Positions 35,189-44,230 are shown, counted from the first letter of the stretch. The stretch is 54,701 bases of DNA from CAZSHX01 sp964606895 (GCA_964606895.1 CAZSHX010000026.1:1-54701); one strand, 5' to 3'. Translations and numbers: made by a program. Notes: generated by a model not told the origin, from the letters alone.

Positions 35189-36583
35189 ATGACAACTCGT
35201 ACTGAAAAAGACTCTATGGGCGATATTGAAGTCCCGACTAATGTGTACTGGGGTGCCCAGACTGCACGTTCTCTTATTCATTTTGCCATTGGCGAAGAAA
35301 AAATGCCTCGCTCAATTATTTGGGCTATGGGAACTTTAAAAAAAGCCGCCGCTTTGGTTAATGCCGAACTTGGCGTACTATCACAGGAAAAAGCTGATTT
35401 GATTGCCAAATCGGCTGATGAAGTGATTTCCGGCAAACTTGATGCCCATTTCCCGCTCTCAATCTGGCAAACAGGTTCCGGCACGCAAACAAACATGAAT
35501 ACCAACGAAGTTATTTCAAATCGGGCAATTGAAATCGCAGGCGGAGAAATGGGAAGCAAAAAGCCCATCCATCCGAACGATGACGTGAACAAATCTCAAA
35601 GCTCGAACGATACTTTTCCTGCCGCAATGAATATTGCCGCAACTGAAAGGCTCACAAATCAGCTTCTGCCTGCTTTGAAAACCCTCAGAAACACTATTAA
35701 AGCAAAATCAGAAGAATATAAAGATATTATCAAAATCGGCAGAACCCATCTTATGGATGCTGTACCTCTAACATTAGGACAAGAATTTTCGGGTTATGCC
35801 CAACAGTTGGAAAATGCTATCCACAGAGTAGAGCTTGTTCTGCCCGGACTTTATGAATTGGCACTCGGCGGCACAGCTGTCGGCACCGGCTTGAATGCTC
35901 ATCCGCTTTTTGCAGATAAAGTTGCGGCAAAAATTGCCGAACTGACCGGTTTGCCTTTCATTTCTGCACCGAATAAATTTGAATCCCTTGCGGCACATGA
36001 CGCAATTGTTTTTGCTCATGGTGCATTAAAAACAACAGCCGCCGCATTTTTCAAACTTGCCAATGATATTCGCTGGCTTGCTTCCGGTCCAAGATGCGGT
36101 TTCGGAGAAATCAGCATTCCGGAAAACGAACCGGGTTCTTCCATTATGCCGGGAAAAGTTAATCCTACTCAGTCCGAAGCTATGACAATGGTTGCCACTC
36201 AGGTTTTTGGAAATGACGTTGCAATCAATTTCGGCGGAGCATCCGGTAATTTCGAACTGAATGTTTTCAAGCCCGTAATGATTTACAATTTCATACAAAG
36301 CTGTAGGCTTCTTTCTGAATCTGCTGTTATGTTCAACGAGCATTGTGCAACAGGTATTGAGCCGATTAAAGACAAAATTGCCTATTACCTGAACAATTCT
36401 TTGATGCTTGTAACCGCTTTGAATCCTCATATTGGCTATGATAATTCCGCAAAAATAGCGAAACATGCACATCATAACAAACTGACACTGAAAGAAGCGG
36501 CAATCGAACTTGGCTTGCTTACCGAAGAAAAGTTCGATGAAATAGTACGTCCCGAAAAGATGTGCGGACCAAGTCTTAAATAA
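35189..36583 (+). CDS. fumC: Fumarate hydratase class II
   Basis: A 464-residue tetrameric lyase that interconverts fumarate and malate in the TCA cycle. It shows TGSGTQTNMNTNEVISNRA, NDDVNKSQSSNDTFPAAM, GRTHLMDAVPLTLGQEFSGY and the mobile loop signature GSSIMPGKVNPTQSE. The GRTHLMDA and TLGQEFSG forms favour fumarase over aspartase or argininosuccinate lyase. The ATG at 35189 has AAAGG 8 bases upstream; the frame opens ten codons earlier. A strong terminator follows. Confidence 0.96.
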   Translation: MTTRTEKDSMGDIEVPTNVYWGAQTARSLIHFAIGEEKMPRSIIWAMGTLKKAAALVNAELGVLSQEKADLIAKSADEVISGKLDAHFPLSIWQTGSGTQTNMNTNEVISNRAIEIAGGEMGSKKPIHPNDDVNKSQSSNDTFPAAMNIAATERLTNQLLPALKTLRNTIKAKSEEYKDIIKIGRTHLMDAVPLTLGQEFSGYAQQLENAIHRVELVLPGLYELALGGTAVGTGLNAHPLFADKVAAKIAELTGLPFISAPNKFESLAAHDAIVFAHGALKTTAAAFFKLANDIRWLASGPRCGFGEISIPENEPGSSIMPGKVNPTQSEAMTMVATQVFGNDVAINFGGASGNFELNVFKPVMIYNFIQSCRLLSESAVMFNEHCATGIEPIKDKIAYYLNNSLMLVTALNPHIGYDNSAKIAKHAHHNKLTLKEAAIELGLLTEEKFDEIVRPEKMCGPSLK

Positions 36584-36612
36584 TCAGTATTTTCTGATGT
36601 TTTAAATTATAT

Positions 36613-36651
36613 AATCGCAGAGGAGCAAACAGCACTTCTGCGATTTTTTTT
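36613..36651 (+). terminator. Intrinsic terminator after fumC
   Basis: AATCGCAGA (36613-36621) pairs with TCTGCGATT (36637-36645), followed by a run of eight Ts (36644-36651). It lies 30 bases after the fumC stop. Confidence 0.9.
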
Positions 36652-36669
36652 CTTGTTTATAAAAGAAAA

Positions 36670-36930
36670 TCAAAAAGATATTCTTATAAGATGTCCTACA
36701 AATTTCTCTTCCTTTCAAATCATTTATCCGAATCACGGATTTATCGGATTTTAGGATAAAGAGGATTTTCACTTTGACATTCAAACAAAAATCCATTGTC
36801 ACGAAGTGACAAAAGGTCGGTAGAAAAAATCCCCCCTCCAAAAGAAGTTTCGTCCCATACGTGACGGAAGATTCTCGTGAATCCCATTTCTAACGAGCTT
36901 ATGTGCCTAACGGCACTTTTAAACAAATAG
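36670..36930. repeat. Mosaic of degenerate palindromic repeats, non-coding
   Basis: Part of the 511-base gap between fumC and the next gene. Several hairpins are packed here: TTATCC/GGATAA arms at about 36723-36757 enclosing ATCCG/CGGAT, TTGTCAC/GTGACAA at about 36797-36813, GATTC/GAATC at about 36869-36882, and GTGCC/GGCAC at about 36903-36916 followed by TTTT. ATATTCTTATAAGA at 36679-36692 is shared with 9471-9484. Short open frames on the minus strand have no start support and look like repeat-derived noise. 36931-37094 is plain AT-rich leader. Confidence 0.45.
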
Positions 36931-37094
36931 GTTTAAAAAAAATATTTTCACTTTTTTCAATTATTTTCAAATTTGTGTGAGACATTTTTGCGTTTCATGT
37001 GTCTTATATAATGTGAAGTGACAAATTTTGAAAAAGTTTTTGTAATTTGTTCTTTTCTAATTTACTTTGTCAATTATTTTTCAGATTGAATTGC

Positions 37095-38474
37095 ATGAAA
37101 AAGTCAGTGTTCTTATCCGCTTTAATTCTGATGTTCTTTTTTTTCTCTTGTTTTGAGTCTTACGCGAGAATTGATTTGGTTTACTCTAAACAAACACCGT
37201 TCTCTTTTGCTTTCACTATGGCTAAATTTTCTCCTAACGGTAAAAAAATTGCTGCCGGTCTGCAGGGTTCAGATTGGGACTCAACCCGTTTTTCAAGAGT
37301 AATTATTTACAATGCTTCAGATGGTGATTCATTAATGGAATTAAAAGGTCATCACGGCAATTTTATTACTAGTCTTACTTGGATTAACGACAGTATCCTT
37401 GCTTCGGGAGATAATAATAATGAATTATATCAAAAAAGAACCGTAATTATTTGGAACGTTAATACCGGTGAAAATTTACATACTTTTTTTGATAATGATT
37501 CGCTCTATCCTTGGCATTCCTTTGTTAAGAACTTGGTCTATCTCAATGGAAAAAATAAGCTCTATGTGGAATTATTCACTGATAAAAAGTTAGCTATCAA
37601 TCATGCTCCCCCATGGGAATATGTTTACTGGCATGATACAGTTCTGGTTTTAAACACTTCAACTTTTGAGTTAATCAAGCCGCTAAGCTTCAGCGATACT
37701 AATGATTATCATGATATTGCCATCATTTGTGGAGCTCCAGATGGAAGTTATTACTATATGGAAGATGAACATGCTCAACTCAGAAATCCAGATAACGATT
37801 CAATCATTTGGCAATCTGATTCATCTTTCAATTTTGGTTTTAGCCAAATTTCTCCTAATGGAAGATATGGAATTAGTGCTATCAGTAATTCTGTACGGAT
37901 TTATAATATAGAAAATAGAAGTTTTCTTAATCTTTTAAAATTTGATTCAATAAATAATATCAAAAATGCTTTAATCTCTCCGGATTCAAGGTTTATTTCT
38001 GTAACAGGATATTATGAAAAAGGAAGTTATAGACGATGGGACAAATTTGGAATTGCTGAGATTGCAAATCTGTCAAACCAGACGTTGCAGGATTCTATTA
38101 TTTGTGAGCTTTCTTTTGACTCATCAAGCGATTCTCTATTCATTTTATGCCTTGATGAATCCATGATACGGATTTATTCTGCTCCCTGGTCGCCCAAAAA
38201 TACAAAAGTTGATGATAAAAATGAAGAGAAAGATTTTCTTATTATTTCGCCGAATCCGGCAGAGGAATATATAGAAATCTCTGTAGGGTCAAGGCATGCC
38301 TTGACCAACACAGACATCCGAATCTACAATGTTTTCGGGGAAATGGTTTCCACCTCCGTCTGCTCCGCAGACACCTCCGCCAGCGGAGGACAAAGAATTG
38401 ACGTTTCAGGCTTACCGTCGGGAGTGTATTTTGTTAGAGTTGGGGATAAAGTTGGTAAGTTTGTAAAGATTTAA
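37095..38474 (+). CDS. T9SS-exported WD40-like propeller protein with palindromic inserts in its tail
   Basis: A 459-residue protein. The ATG at 37095 starts a signal peptide (MKKSVFLSALILMFFFFSCF); the frame opens 16 codons earlier. Residues about 30-375 are WD40/YVTN-type blades (AKFSPNGKKIAAGL, LTWINDSILASGD, FSQISPNGRYGISAIS, ALISPDSRFISVTG). The T9SS sorting domain covers the last 80 residues (ISPNPAEEYIEI, IRIYNVFGEMV, RIDVSGLPSGVYFVR, VGKFVKI). Between FGEMV and RIDVS lies an extra stretch encoded by two GC-rich hairpins, and a perfect palindrome encodes RHALT earlier. The sorting domain is nearly identical to that of the gene at 53023, apart from these inserts. Its stop overlaps the convergent glycosyltransferase stop by 4 bases. 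Confidence 0.83.
   Translation: MKKSVFLSALILMFFFFSCFESYARIDLVYSKQTPFSFAFTMAKFSPNGKKIAAGLQGSDWDSTRFSRVIIYNASDGDSLMELKGHHGNFITSLTWINDSILASGDNNNELYQKRTVIIWNVNTGENLHTFFDNDSLYPWHSFVKNLVYLNGKNKLYVELFTDKKLAINHAPPWEYVYWHDTVLVLNTSTFELIKPLSFSDTNDYHDIAIICGAPDGSYYYMEDEHAQLRNPDNDSIIWQSDSSFNFGFSQISPNGRYGISAISNSVRIYNIENRSFLNLLKFDSINNIKNALISPDSRFISVTGYYEKGSYRRWDKFGIAEIANLSNQTLQDSIICELSFDSSSDSLFILCLDESMIRIYSAPWSPKNTKVDDKNEEKDFLIISPNPAEEYIEISVGSRHALTNTDIRIYNVFGEMVSTSVCSADTSASGGQRIDVSGLPSGVYFVRVGDKVGKFVKI
38287..38306. repeat. Perfect 20-bp palindrome inside a T9SS sorting domain
   Basis: GGTCAAGGCA followed by its exact reverse complement TGCCTTGACC, read in frame as part of SVGSRHALTN. The related sorting domain at 53023 has no counterpart here, which suggests a small in-frame insertion. 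Confidence 0.6.
38358..38389. repeat. Two adjacent GC-rich hairpins inside a T9SS sorting domain
   Basis: GTCTGC-TCC-GCAGAC (38358-38372) and CCTCCGC-CA-GCGGAGG (38374-38389) are two perfect hairpins placed back to back. They stand out in base composition from the AT-rich gene and encode the extra residues SVCSADTSASGG between two conserved strands of the sorting domain. Confidence 0.7.
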
Positions 38475-39340
38475 ATCATCTTATAATTCCTGTATTCAAA
38501 TAATCTTAAACCTGTAAGCTTTTCGAAATGAAAAAGTAATTTATTAATGAAGTTCATTTTCTTTTCGGAAATTTCGGGGGTAAATTCCCAATTTGCCTTT
38601 TCGATTCGGGGAATCATTACCGCAGGATGTTCTTCCTTGAAAATGCTGAGTGAATCTATATTTGAATAATCAAAACTATCAGTTTGCTTGACGTTTTGTT
38701 TCATCCATTCATCCGAATGCCAGAGCTTATGAAACGACTTTTCCTTTTCTTTTTGGTGGTAAGGGCTTTTTACCCAGCCGTAATGATAGATTTTTGCAGG
38801 AATTAATTTGACGTTCAATTTCCCTGCGTTTTTTCTGAAGCCCTGTGCATCACCGTAAGATTGTATTGCTGTATCGTTTCGAATCAGCCTGATTTCTCTG
38901 CGGTACCATTTCCTTGAGTCTGCTGTGTAAGCATAAGAACCGTAGAAATGCATGTATCCGAAAAGCAGTCCTTCTACTTCAAAATCAGTTTGATATTTTT
39001 TCGCAGTTTCAAGTATTTGTTCAAGATATTTTTCATGAACAACTTCGTCTGCCTGAAGGTAAAAAAGCCAGTCTGCATCCTTTGCAACAAGGGATTTAGC
39101 CTTATTAGTCTCGACTGCTAAAACCTGCCCGCCGGTTCGGAGTGAATCGTCCCAAATACTTTCATGAATTTTAATTTTTGGGGAATCTATTGATTTAATC
39201 AATTCCAAAGTAGCATCTTCCGAATTGCCTGCAAGAACAATGAATTCATCGCAAATCGGCAGAATAGATTTAATTGATTCGACAATCGGATAGTCGTATT
39301 TGATAGCGTTTCTGACAAAAGTGAATCCTGAAATTTTCAT
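38471..39340 (-). CDS. Family 2-like glycosyltransferase
   Basis: A 289-residue GT-A fold protein. It begins MKISGFTFVRNAIKYDYPIVESIKSILPICDEFIVL, a typical nucleotide-sugar binding start, with the divalent-metal region at DWLFYLQADEVVHEKY, in which Gln-Ala-Asp replaces the usual D-x-D. A central HYGWVKSP and a long helical C-terminal part follow. It is soluble with no membrane helix and should transfer a sugar in the cytoplasm, perhaps to an envelope polysaccharide; acceptor unknown. It starts 7 bases after the multihaem cytochrome stop and may be cotranscribed with it, and it overlaps the convergent T9SS gene by 4 bases. Confidence 0.85.
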   Translation of the reverse strand: MKISGFTFVRNAIKYDYPIVESIKSILPICDEFIVLAGNSEDATLELIKSIDSPKIKIHESIWDDSLRTGGQVLAVETNKAKSLVAKDADWLFYLQADEVVHEKYLEQILETAKKYQTDFEVEGLLFGYMHFYGSYAYTADSRKWYRREIRLIRNDTAIQSYGDAQGFRKNAGKLNVKLIPAKIYHYGWVKSPYHQKEKEKSFHKLWHSDEWMKQNVKQTDSFDYSNIDSLSIFKEEHPAVMIPRIEKANWEFTPEISEKKMNFINKLLFHFEKLTGLRLFEYRNYKMI

Positions 39341-39347
39341 TTTAAGG

Positions 39348-42077
39348 CTAATTGAATTTTGGTAAAATACATTTTTTACTTAGAGATTTCCTGAAATCTG
39401 TTTTTGATTTGAATAATTGAATCAGCTTACGGTCACTTTCTTTATGACATTGGAAACAAGCACCAACGGTTATTATTCGTTTTTGCTCGTCGGCAGTAAA
39501 CGGTCTTGAATTTTTTCGGGTGGAAGAATTAGCCGAAGGATTTTTCAAATATCCTGTCCAAGCAGAGTTGGGCAATCCATCATCTGAAACTTTGCTGTCA
39601 GTTGGAATGAAAGACAATGAACCGTCTTTCTTATTCATATTCATTTTAAAGCTACCCTTACCCAATCCAATGGAATATGGCTCGAAATGACAATTTTTGC
39701 AAGTTAAACTCGATTTTGAAATTGTATGAGAAAAAGTTGGAGCATAGAGTCTTTTGAAATTTTTAATCCCTTTTTCGTTTTCGATATTCATTATCATTCC
39801 GGGGATATAAGTATCAATTTTATCATCCTGATTTCCTGCTGAATTTTGATACTTTCTAACTCCGAGAGCCGCAAAAGATGATTCATAGCTATCTGTCTTT
39901 TCAATCCATCCACCTGTTATTTCTTTGTTCAAAAGATTATCCCATGCTCTTTGATTTGGTTGATACGAAGTGTGACAGCTTGTGCAACTGTACGTCCACG
40001 CTGTGTGGCAGGAATTGCAGGATAACCTGCTGTGTCCTTCGATATCGGTTCCGCATTTTTCAGATGGTGATTTGAGGGTATGGATTTTGCCGTCAAGCTT
40101 GCCCTGAAGAACAGGTAGTCCGTTTTCAACAAAAACATGGATGAGAGGCTTTCCGGATAATGCAGTAGTTACATACTCTCTGCCATTTTTATAGCTGTTT
40201 CGCAATGATATAAGTTTTTGTGATTCAAAGTCAAGTTTTTCAAAAGATTTAGTTTTAGATCTATTCCGGTTATGGCAATCTTCGCATGAAACTTGAATTG
40301 CTTCTTCTTTATGAAAATGCTCTTTCCCGTCGCCCATTATTTCGTAAGAAGTGTGGCAGTCAATACAGGCTAAACCTTTTTCGTGATGAATATCTTCGGG
40401 CATTTTTGTGAATACTCTGCCGTCAGCCAACAATCTGAGATTTTGTTGATTAGCAGATTTATTAAAATGACTTTCATCGGAAAGTGTTTCCATCCGGCCT
40501 TCGTAATTTGTAGAAATCCTTCCCGAACGGCTGTGACAGCCGAAACAGTAATCATTTGAAACTTTAATATTGATATCAGGATGAAGTGAAGGATATTTTT
40601 TATCCTTTAATCTCGAATCCCAATTCGCAATTTCAGAATTGTTTTCTTTAGAATATGAAATATGGCAAGCCGAACAACCTCCGCCTCTTGTAAGTTCGGA
40701 AACAGCGGACGGTTTATCTTTTTTATTTCCGGTATGGCAACCTGCACACAAATTTCTCAGATGTTTATCGGCAGGGCTGTATCCAATTTTGCTAATATCA
40801 TAATGAACATTAAGATTTTTTGATTCCCCGAAAACGAACTTATCAACAGCCACTACCCCACTCATTGAGTTCATCAATGATGTTTGAACTCTATCTGAAA
40901 TTTCGGGATGACAATTTACTTTGCCGCAAGTTTTGGAGGCTACGTCAAGATTTGAAGGAATCAGAATCATGTCTTTATGGGCAGAATTCTTGTCGAGCAC
41001 TGAAGGATTACCATTATGGCATGAATAGCAACCGAATAAGGTTATTTCATGACTTTGGGATAATCCTTTCATATTTGAATGGCAAGCCATGCAACCTTCT
41101 TTTCTGCCCACTATCGTTGGAATTTCGGTTCTAAGCAAATCCGGATTTCCGGAGAAAAGAGAATTCACAGATTGGAAATTTACAATTTTATTCAGATTTT
41201 TCCATTGAAAGCCATAAGACCAACTTTCACCCCTGAAAAATGTACCAAACAAAATCAGAGCAAAGTAGATCAAAAACAGTCCCAAAAGACTGGTTTTAAT
41301 TCTTTGTTTTACTTTTTGATTGACAAAAGGTATTGAAAATAATGTCATCAAAAAACCAAAAGACAAAATTACGGCAAAAATCGGGTATGATAGCCAATGC
41401 AGAATTTCCTGAAAACCAATAAAAAACCAAGGTCCTTTGATTATACTTTCAGAAAAACATGTGAACGACGGAATCAAAAAAAATGATAAAATCAGGATTA
41501 TTGGCAATGAATATTTAAATGAATTTGAAGACGGCAGAATGCTTTTTGAATGTTCAGCAGTTGTCAGCAAGATAATAACAGTGGCTGTGAATATATGATG
41601 AACATAAATTAGCTGATAATTTCCACGAAGACCAAGGAAAATCATTTCGAGGAATCTTCCTATTAATGGTACCGAATTCAGTAAAGCAGAAAAGATATTT
41701 CTTGCCTGAACGCTTTCGGCATCTCCTTTAAGTGAAAAGCCCGAAAACAATACAAAGAGAATAAATGGAACGGTCAAAATCAATCTTAACCAAACTCCTC
41801 TGCTCAATCGTGATTCTGAACTTTTCAGCAAATGGTCAATGATATGTAAAGCCGAAAGAATTAAGAAGAATTGAGCCGACCAATAATGAACTGAACGAAT
41901 GAACAAAGCATAAGGATTTTTCAGAACCATGTTCTGAATTGAATCAAAAGGAGAACTGACATTATAAGAAATTGAAAGAATTACACCCGAAAGAACAGCC
42001 AAAAAAAAAGCAGAAAAAGACAGAGCACCCAAAAGCGGTATTCTGCGGTTTAGTATATTAAAAAACCGAGTAAGCAA
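39348..42077 (-). CDS. Cytochrome b (bc/b6f-type) fused to a 12-haem cytochrome c domain
   Basis: A 909-residue protein. Residues 1-285 are a cytochrome b with about seven membrane helices. Haem ligands: His64 and His78 in helix B (spacing 14), and His161 (or His160) and His176 in helix D (spacing 15 or 16); 14/15 is the b6f pattern. KGPWFFIGFQE (from about residue 214) stands where PEWY lies in bc1. Residues 325-909 are periplasmic and carry twelve haem-binding sites: eleven CXXCH (from Cys329, 350, 444, 468, 511, 571, 598, 687, 698, 793, 874) and one CX4CH (Cys384-Cys389). The Rieske gene immediately precedes it with no spacer. The pair should oxidise menaquinol and pass electrons to a haem wire. 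No periplasmic acceptor or oxidase is encoded nearby. Confidence 0.9.
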   Translation of the reverse strand: MLTRFFNILNRRIPLLGALSFSAFFLAVLSGVILSISYNVSSPFDSIQNMVLKNPYALFIRSVHYWSAQFFLILSALHIIDHLLKSSESRLSRGVWLRLILTVPFILFVLFSGFSLKGDAESVQARNIFSALLNSVPLIGRFLEMIFLGLRGNYQLIYVHHIFTATVIILLTTAEHSKSILPSSNSFKYSLPIILILSFFLIPSFTCFSESIIKGPWFFIGFQEILHWLSYPIFAVILSFGFLMTLFSIPFVNQKVKQRIKTSLLGLFLIYFALILFGTFFRGESWSYGFQWKNLNKIVNFQSVNSLFSGNPDLLRTEIPTIVGRKEGCMACHSNMKGLSQSHEITLFGCYSCHNGNPSVLDKNSAHKDMILIPSNLDVASKTCGKVNCHPEISDRVQTSLMNSMSGVVAVDKFVFGESKNLNVHYDISKIGYSPADKHLRNLCAGCHTGNKKDKPSAVSELTRGGGCSACHISYSKENNSEIANWDSRLKDKKYPSLHPDINIKVSNDYCFGCHSRSGRISTNYEGRMETLSDESHFNKSANQQNLRLLADGRVFTKMPEDIHHEKGLACIDCHTSYEIMGDGKEHFHKEEAIQVSCEDCHNRNRSKTKSFEKLDFESQKLISLRNSYKNGREYVTTALSGKPLIHVFVENGLPVLQGKLDGKIHTLKSPSEKCGTDIEGHSRLSCNSCHTAWTYSCTSCHTSYQPNQRAWDNLLNKEITGGWIEKTDSYESSFAALGVRKYQNSAGNQDDKIDTYIPGMIMNIENEKGIKNFKRLYAPTFSHTISKSSLTCKNCHFEPYSIGLGKGSFKMNMNKKDGSLSFIPTDSKVSDDGLPNSAWTGYLKNPSANSSTRKNSRPFTADEQKRIITVGACFQCHKESDRKLIQLFKSKTDFRKSLSKKCILPKFN

Positions 42078-42479
42078 TTAATCTGTTCCAATTTCTATAA
42101 TAATTTTATCGTTTTTAACAGAAAAAGTAAGTTCATCAAGGTTTCGAGTGGCCGGACCTTTCACTACATTCCCGTCCATATCGAATCTTGAGCCGTGGCA
42201 CGGGCAAACGAGCAGACCATCACGTTGGGTTATAATATTACATCTCATGTGAGTACAAACCGGAGAAAAAACTTTAATTTTTCCGTTGTTTTTCACAAGA
42301 ATATAATCTTCATTGAAAATAACTCCGTTTTCGAAATTATTTTTTGCTTCGATGGTCCTTTTGGGAACGGCAGAAGATACTTCAGCCATTTTATAAAGCA
42401 AGTATCCGGCAGGTATGATTGCAAGTCCACCTGCAATTTTCAGGAATTTATTTCTGTTCATTTTATTTGGTTCAGACAT
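42078..42479 (-). CDS. Rieske iron-sulfur protein
   Basis: A 133-residue protein with one N-terminal membrane anchor (about 12-30) and a Rieske [2Fe-2S] domain. Box 1 is CTHMRC and box 2 is CPCHGS, so both cluster cysteines, both histidines and the disulfide pair are present. The serine that hydrogen-bonds the cluster is kept, but the usual tyrosine after HGS is Phe (HGSRF), which in known proteins lowers the midpoint potential and suits menaquinol. The N-terminus (NRNKFLKIAGG) resembles a Tat signal but lacks the twin arginine. It ends directly before the cytochrome b-multihaem start, so the two are coupled. An ATG six codons later is an alternative start. Confidence 0.92.
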   Translation of the reverse strand: MSEPNKMNRNKFLKIAGGLAIIPAGYLLYKMAEVSSAVPKRTIEAKNNFENGVIFNEDYILVKNNGKIKVFSPVCTHMRCNIITQRDGLLVCPCHGSRFDMDGNVVKGPATRNLDELTFSVKNDKIIIEIGTD

Positions 42480-42593
42480 ATATTTTCATTCAATAGTTAA
42501 AAAAATAAAATACAAAATAATGAAAAGATAATGAGTTTAACAAGGAAGCATTTTTATTTTTATAAATTTACTGATTTAACAAAATGACTCAAA

Positions 42594-44063
42594 TCAGAAC
42601 AAATTACCTTGTCCCAACAAATTCTCGCTGTCAAAAAGTTCTTTTACCTTTTTCATTTCATCAATAGAATCTCTGCCATACATTTTCTGCAGAAAATCCT
42701 TTTTGATTTTCCCGATGCCATGCTCTGCCGAAATGGAACCATGTTCAAGCAAAGTTTGTTCAATGATTCGGTCAGCAATTCGGCACGCAACATCAAATAC
42801 AGCTGAATTTTTCGGCAAAAAATTAGCGTGAAAATGAGCATCGCCAAAATGTCCCCAGAGCATATTATCAATCCCGCAAGTTTGAATCTCGACATTGATG
42901 AAATTATAAAAACGGCTGAAAGCACTAAATGGAACTGATGAATCAGTACCGACTTTTCGAGTACCGTAACCGGCAATAATTTCACTTACTTTTTCTGGAA
43001 CTGCATGACGAAACTCCCGAAGTTTGTCATGTTCGCTTCGGGTGAGTGCAAACCAAGTCTTGTCTGCAAGTATAGTATATTCTTTAATGAAATCATACCA
43101 TGAATTCATAATCATATCTTCATTTTCTGAAGTATATTCCTGTTCGAACCAGACAGAGGCAACTGCATTAACCGGAATTTGAGGGAATTGATCTTTAACA
43201 AGATTCAAAGCTCTTTCATCAAAAAACTCAATCAGTCTTGCAGATAGCCCTGTAACTTTTCGGTAATCCAATAAGTTATTTGTTTTGCTTGTATCTCTCA
43301 GATTTTCAACAAAACCAAGCATTCCAGATATATTATCAAAAAAAACAACACCTCCCATAAGGTTTTCAGGCTGTTCCTGTAATCTTAGTTCAATTTCAGA
43401 ATATACACCCAGAGTACCTTCACTACCTATAAACAAGTCAATTAAATCAGCACCGTTTTTCAGATAAAACCCTGAAGCATTCTTGACATCGGGATAATGA
43501 ATATCCTTAAAAGAATGATGAATTGTTTTTCCTGTAAATTCAATAAAAAATGAATTGTTCCTGATTTTGTTCTGACCTCTCGTAAGCTGAATTTCATCGC
43601 CATTAGCAAGAATAATCTTCAGAGAATTAACGAAATTTCTGTAGGAACCGTATTTGAATGATTTTGCACCTGAAGCATTCGTGGAAACATTACCTCCGAT
43701 GGATGAATTCTTTTCTGTCGGATTGGGCGGAAGAAAGAGATTATGGCGATTCAGTTCTGTTTCCAATTCGGAATATAAAACACCGGGTTGAACCGTAGCA
43801 GTTAACTTATTTGGAGTGATTTCAATAATTTTATTCAGTCGTTCAGTTGATATTATTGCACCCGATAGTGGAACCCGAGCACCGCAGAGACCTGTACCCG
43901 CACCGGATACCGTAATCGGAATTTTTCTTTCAAAGCAATACTTTATAGCATTCTTTAGTTCTGAAACATCTTCGGGAATAATCAATAAATCTGCATTTCC
44001 TTTGAAATTGGAAGCATCTTTGAGGTAGTCCGCGAACATTTCAGTATCAGTTTTTGTAATCAT
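42594..44063 (-). CDS. FAD-binding oxidase, GlcD/D-lactate dehydrogenase type
   Basis: A 489-residue flavoprotein. The PCMH-type FAD domain (about 25-210) has PITVSGAGTGLCGARVPLSGAIIS, the PPNPTEKNSSIGGNVSTNASG segment and GSEGTLGVYSEIELRL. The FAD-linked oxidase C-terminal domain follows, with WGHFGDAHFHANFLP and ISAEHGIGKIKKDFL (substrate and metal histidines). Members oxidise D-lactate, glycolate or D-2-hydroxyglutarate and feed electrons to quinone or cytochrome; the substrate cannot be fixed here. It lacks the iron-sulfur domain of longer D-lactate enzymes. The Rieske gene lies 114 bases downstream on the same strand, suggesting a shared electron-transfer context. Confidence 0.9.
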   Translation of the reverse strand: MITKTDTEMFADYLKDASNFKGNADLLIIPEDVSELKNAIKYCFERKIPITVSGAGTGLCGARVPLSGAIISTERLNKIIEITPNKLTATVQPGVLYSELETELNRHNLFLPPNPTEKNSSIGGNVSTNASGAKSFKYGSYRNFVNSLKIILANGDEIQLTRGQNKIRNNSFFIEFTGKTIHHSFKDIHYPDVKNASGFYLKNGADLIDLFIGSEGTLGVYSEIELRLQEQPENLMGGVVFFDNISGMLGFVENLRDTSKTNNLLDYRKVTGLSARLIEFFDERALNLVKDQFPQIPVNAVASVWFEQEYTSENEDMIMNSWYDFIKEYTILADKTWFALTRSEHDKLREFRHAVPEKVSEIIAGYGTRKVGTDSSVPFSAFSRFYNFINVEIQTCGIDNMLWGHFGDAHFHANFLPKNSAVFDVACRIADRIIEQTLLEHGSISAEHGIGKIKKDFLQKMYGRDSIDEMKKVKELFDSENLLGQGNLF

Positions 44064-44134
44064 GAGTAATTGTATTTGCCAAGGAACTAAAGAAAAAAAA
44101 TATAAAAGTTATTCATCCTCATTCAACCGATGGT

Positions 44135-44173
44135 ACTCATCGGATGACTATAAGTCATCGGATGAGTTTTTTT
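44135..44173 (+). terminator. Hairpin followed by T run, plus-strand sense
   Basis: ACTCATCGGATGACT (44135-44149) and AGTCATCGGATGAGT (44153-44167) pair with one mismatch, followed on the plus strand by seven Ts. Both neighbours are minus-strand genes, so it does not end either of them; it may end an antisense transcript or be a palindromic repeat. CTCATCGGATGA is also directly repeated in it. Confidence 0.4.
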
Positions 44174-44230
44174 ACTTTTCAATTGATAACTTTTCTGATC
44201 AACAATTTATTGAATAGCACAAAAATTAAA

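Noticed and set aside
36602..36926. Short minus-strand frames of 61 and 79 codons
   Set aside because: They lie in repeat-derived hairpins with no start support; they look like translations of repeats.
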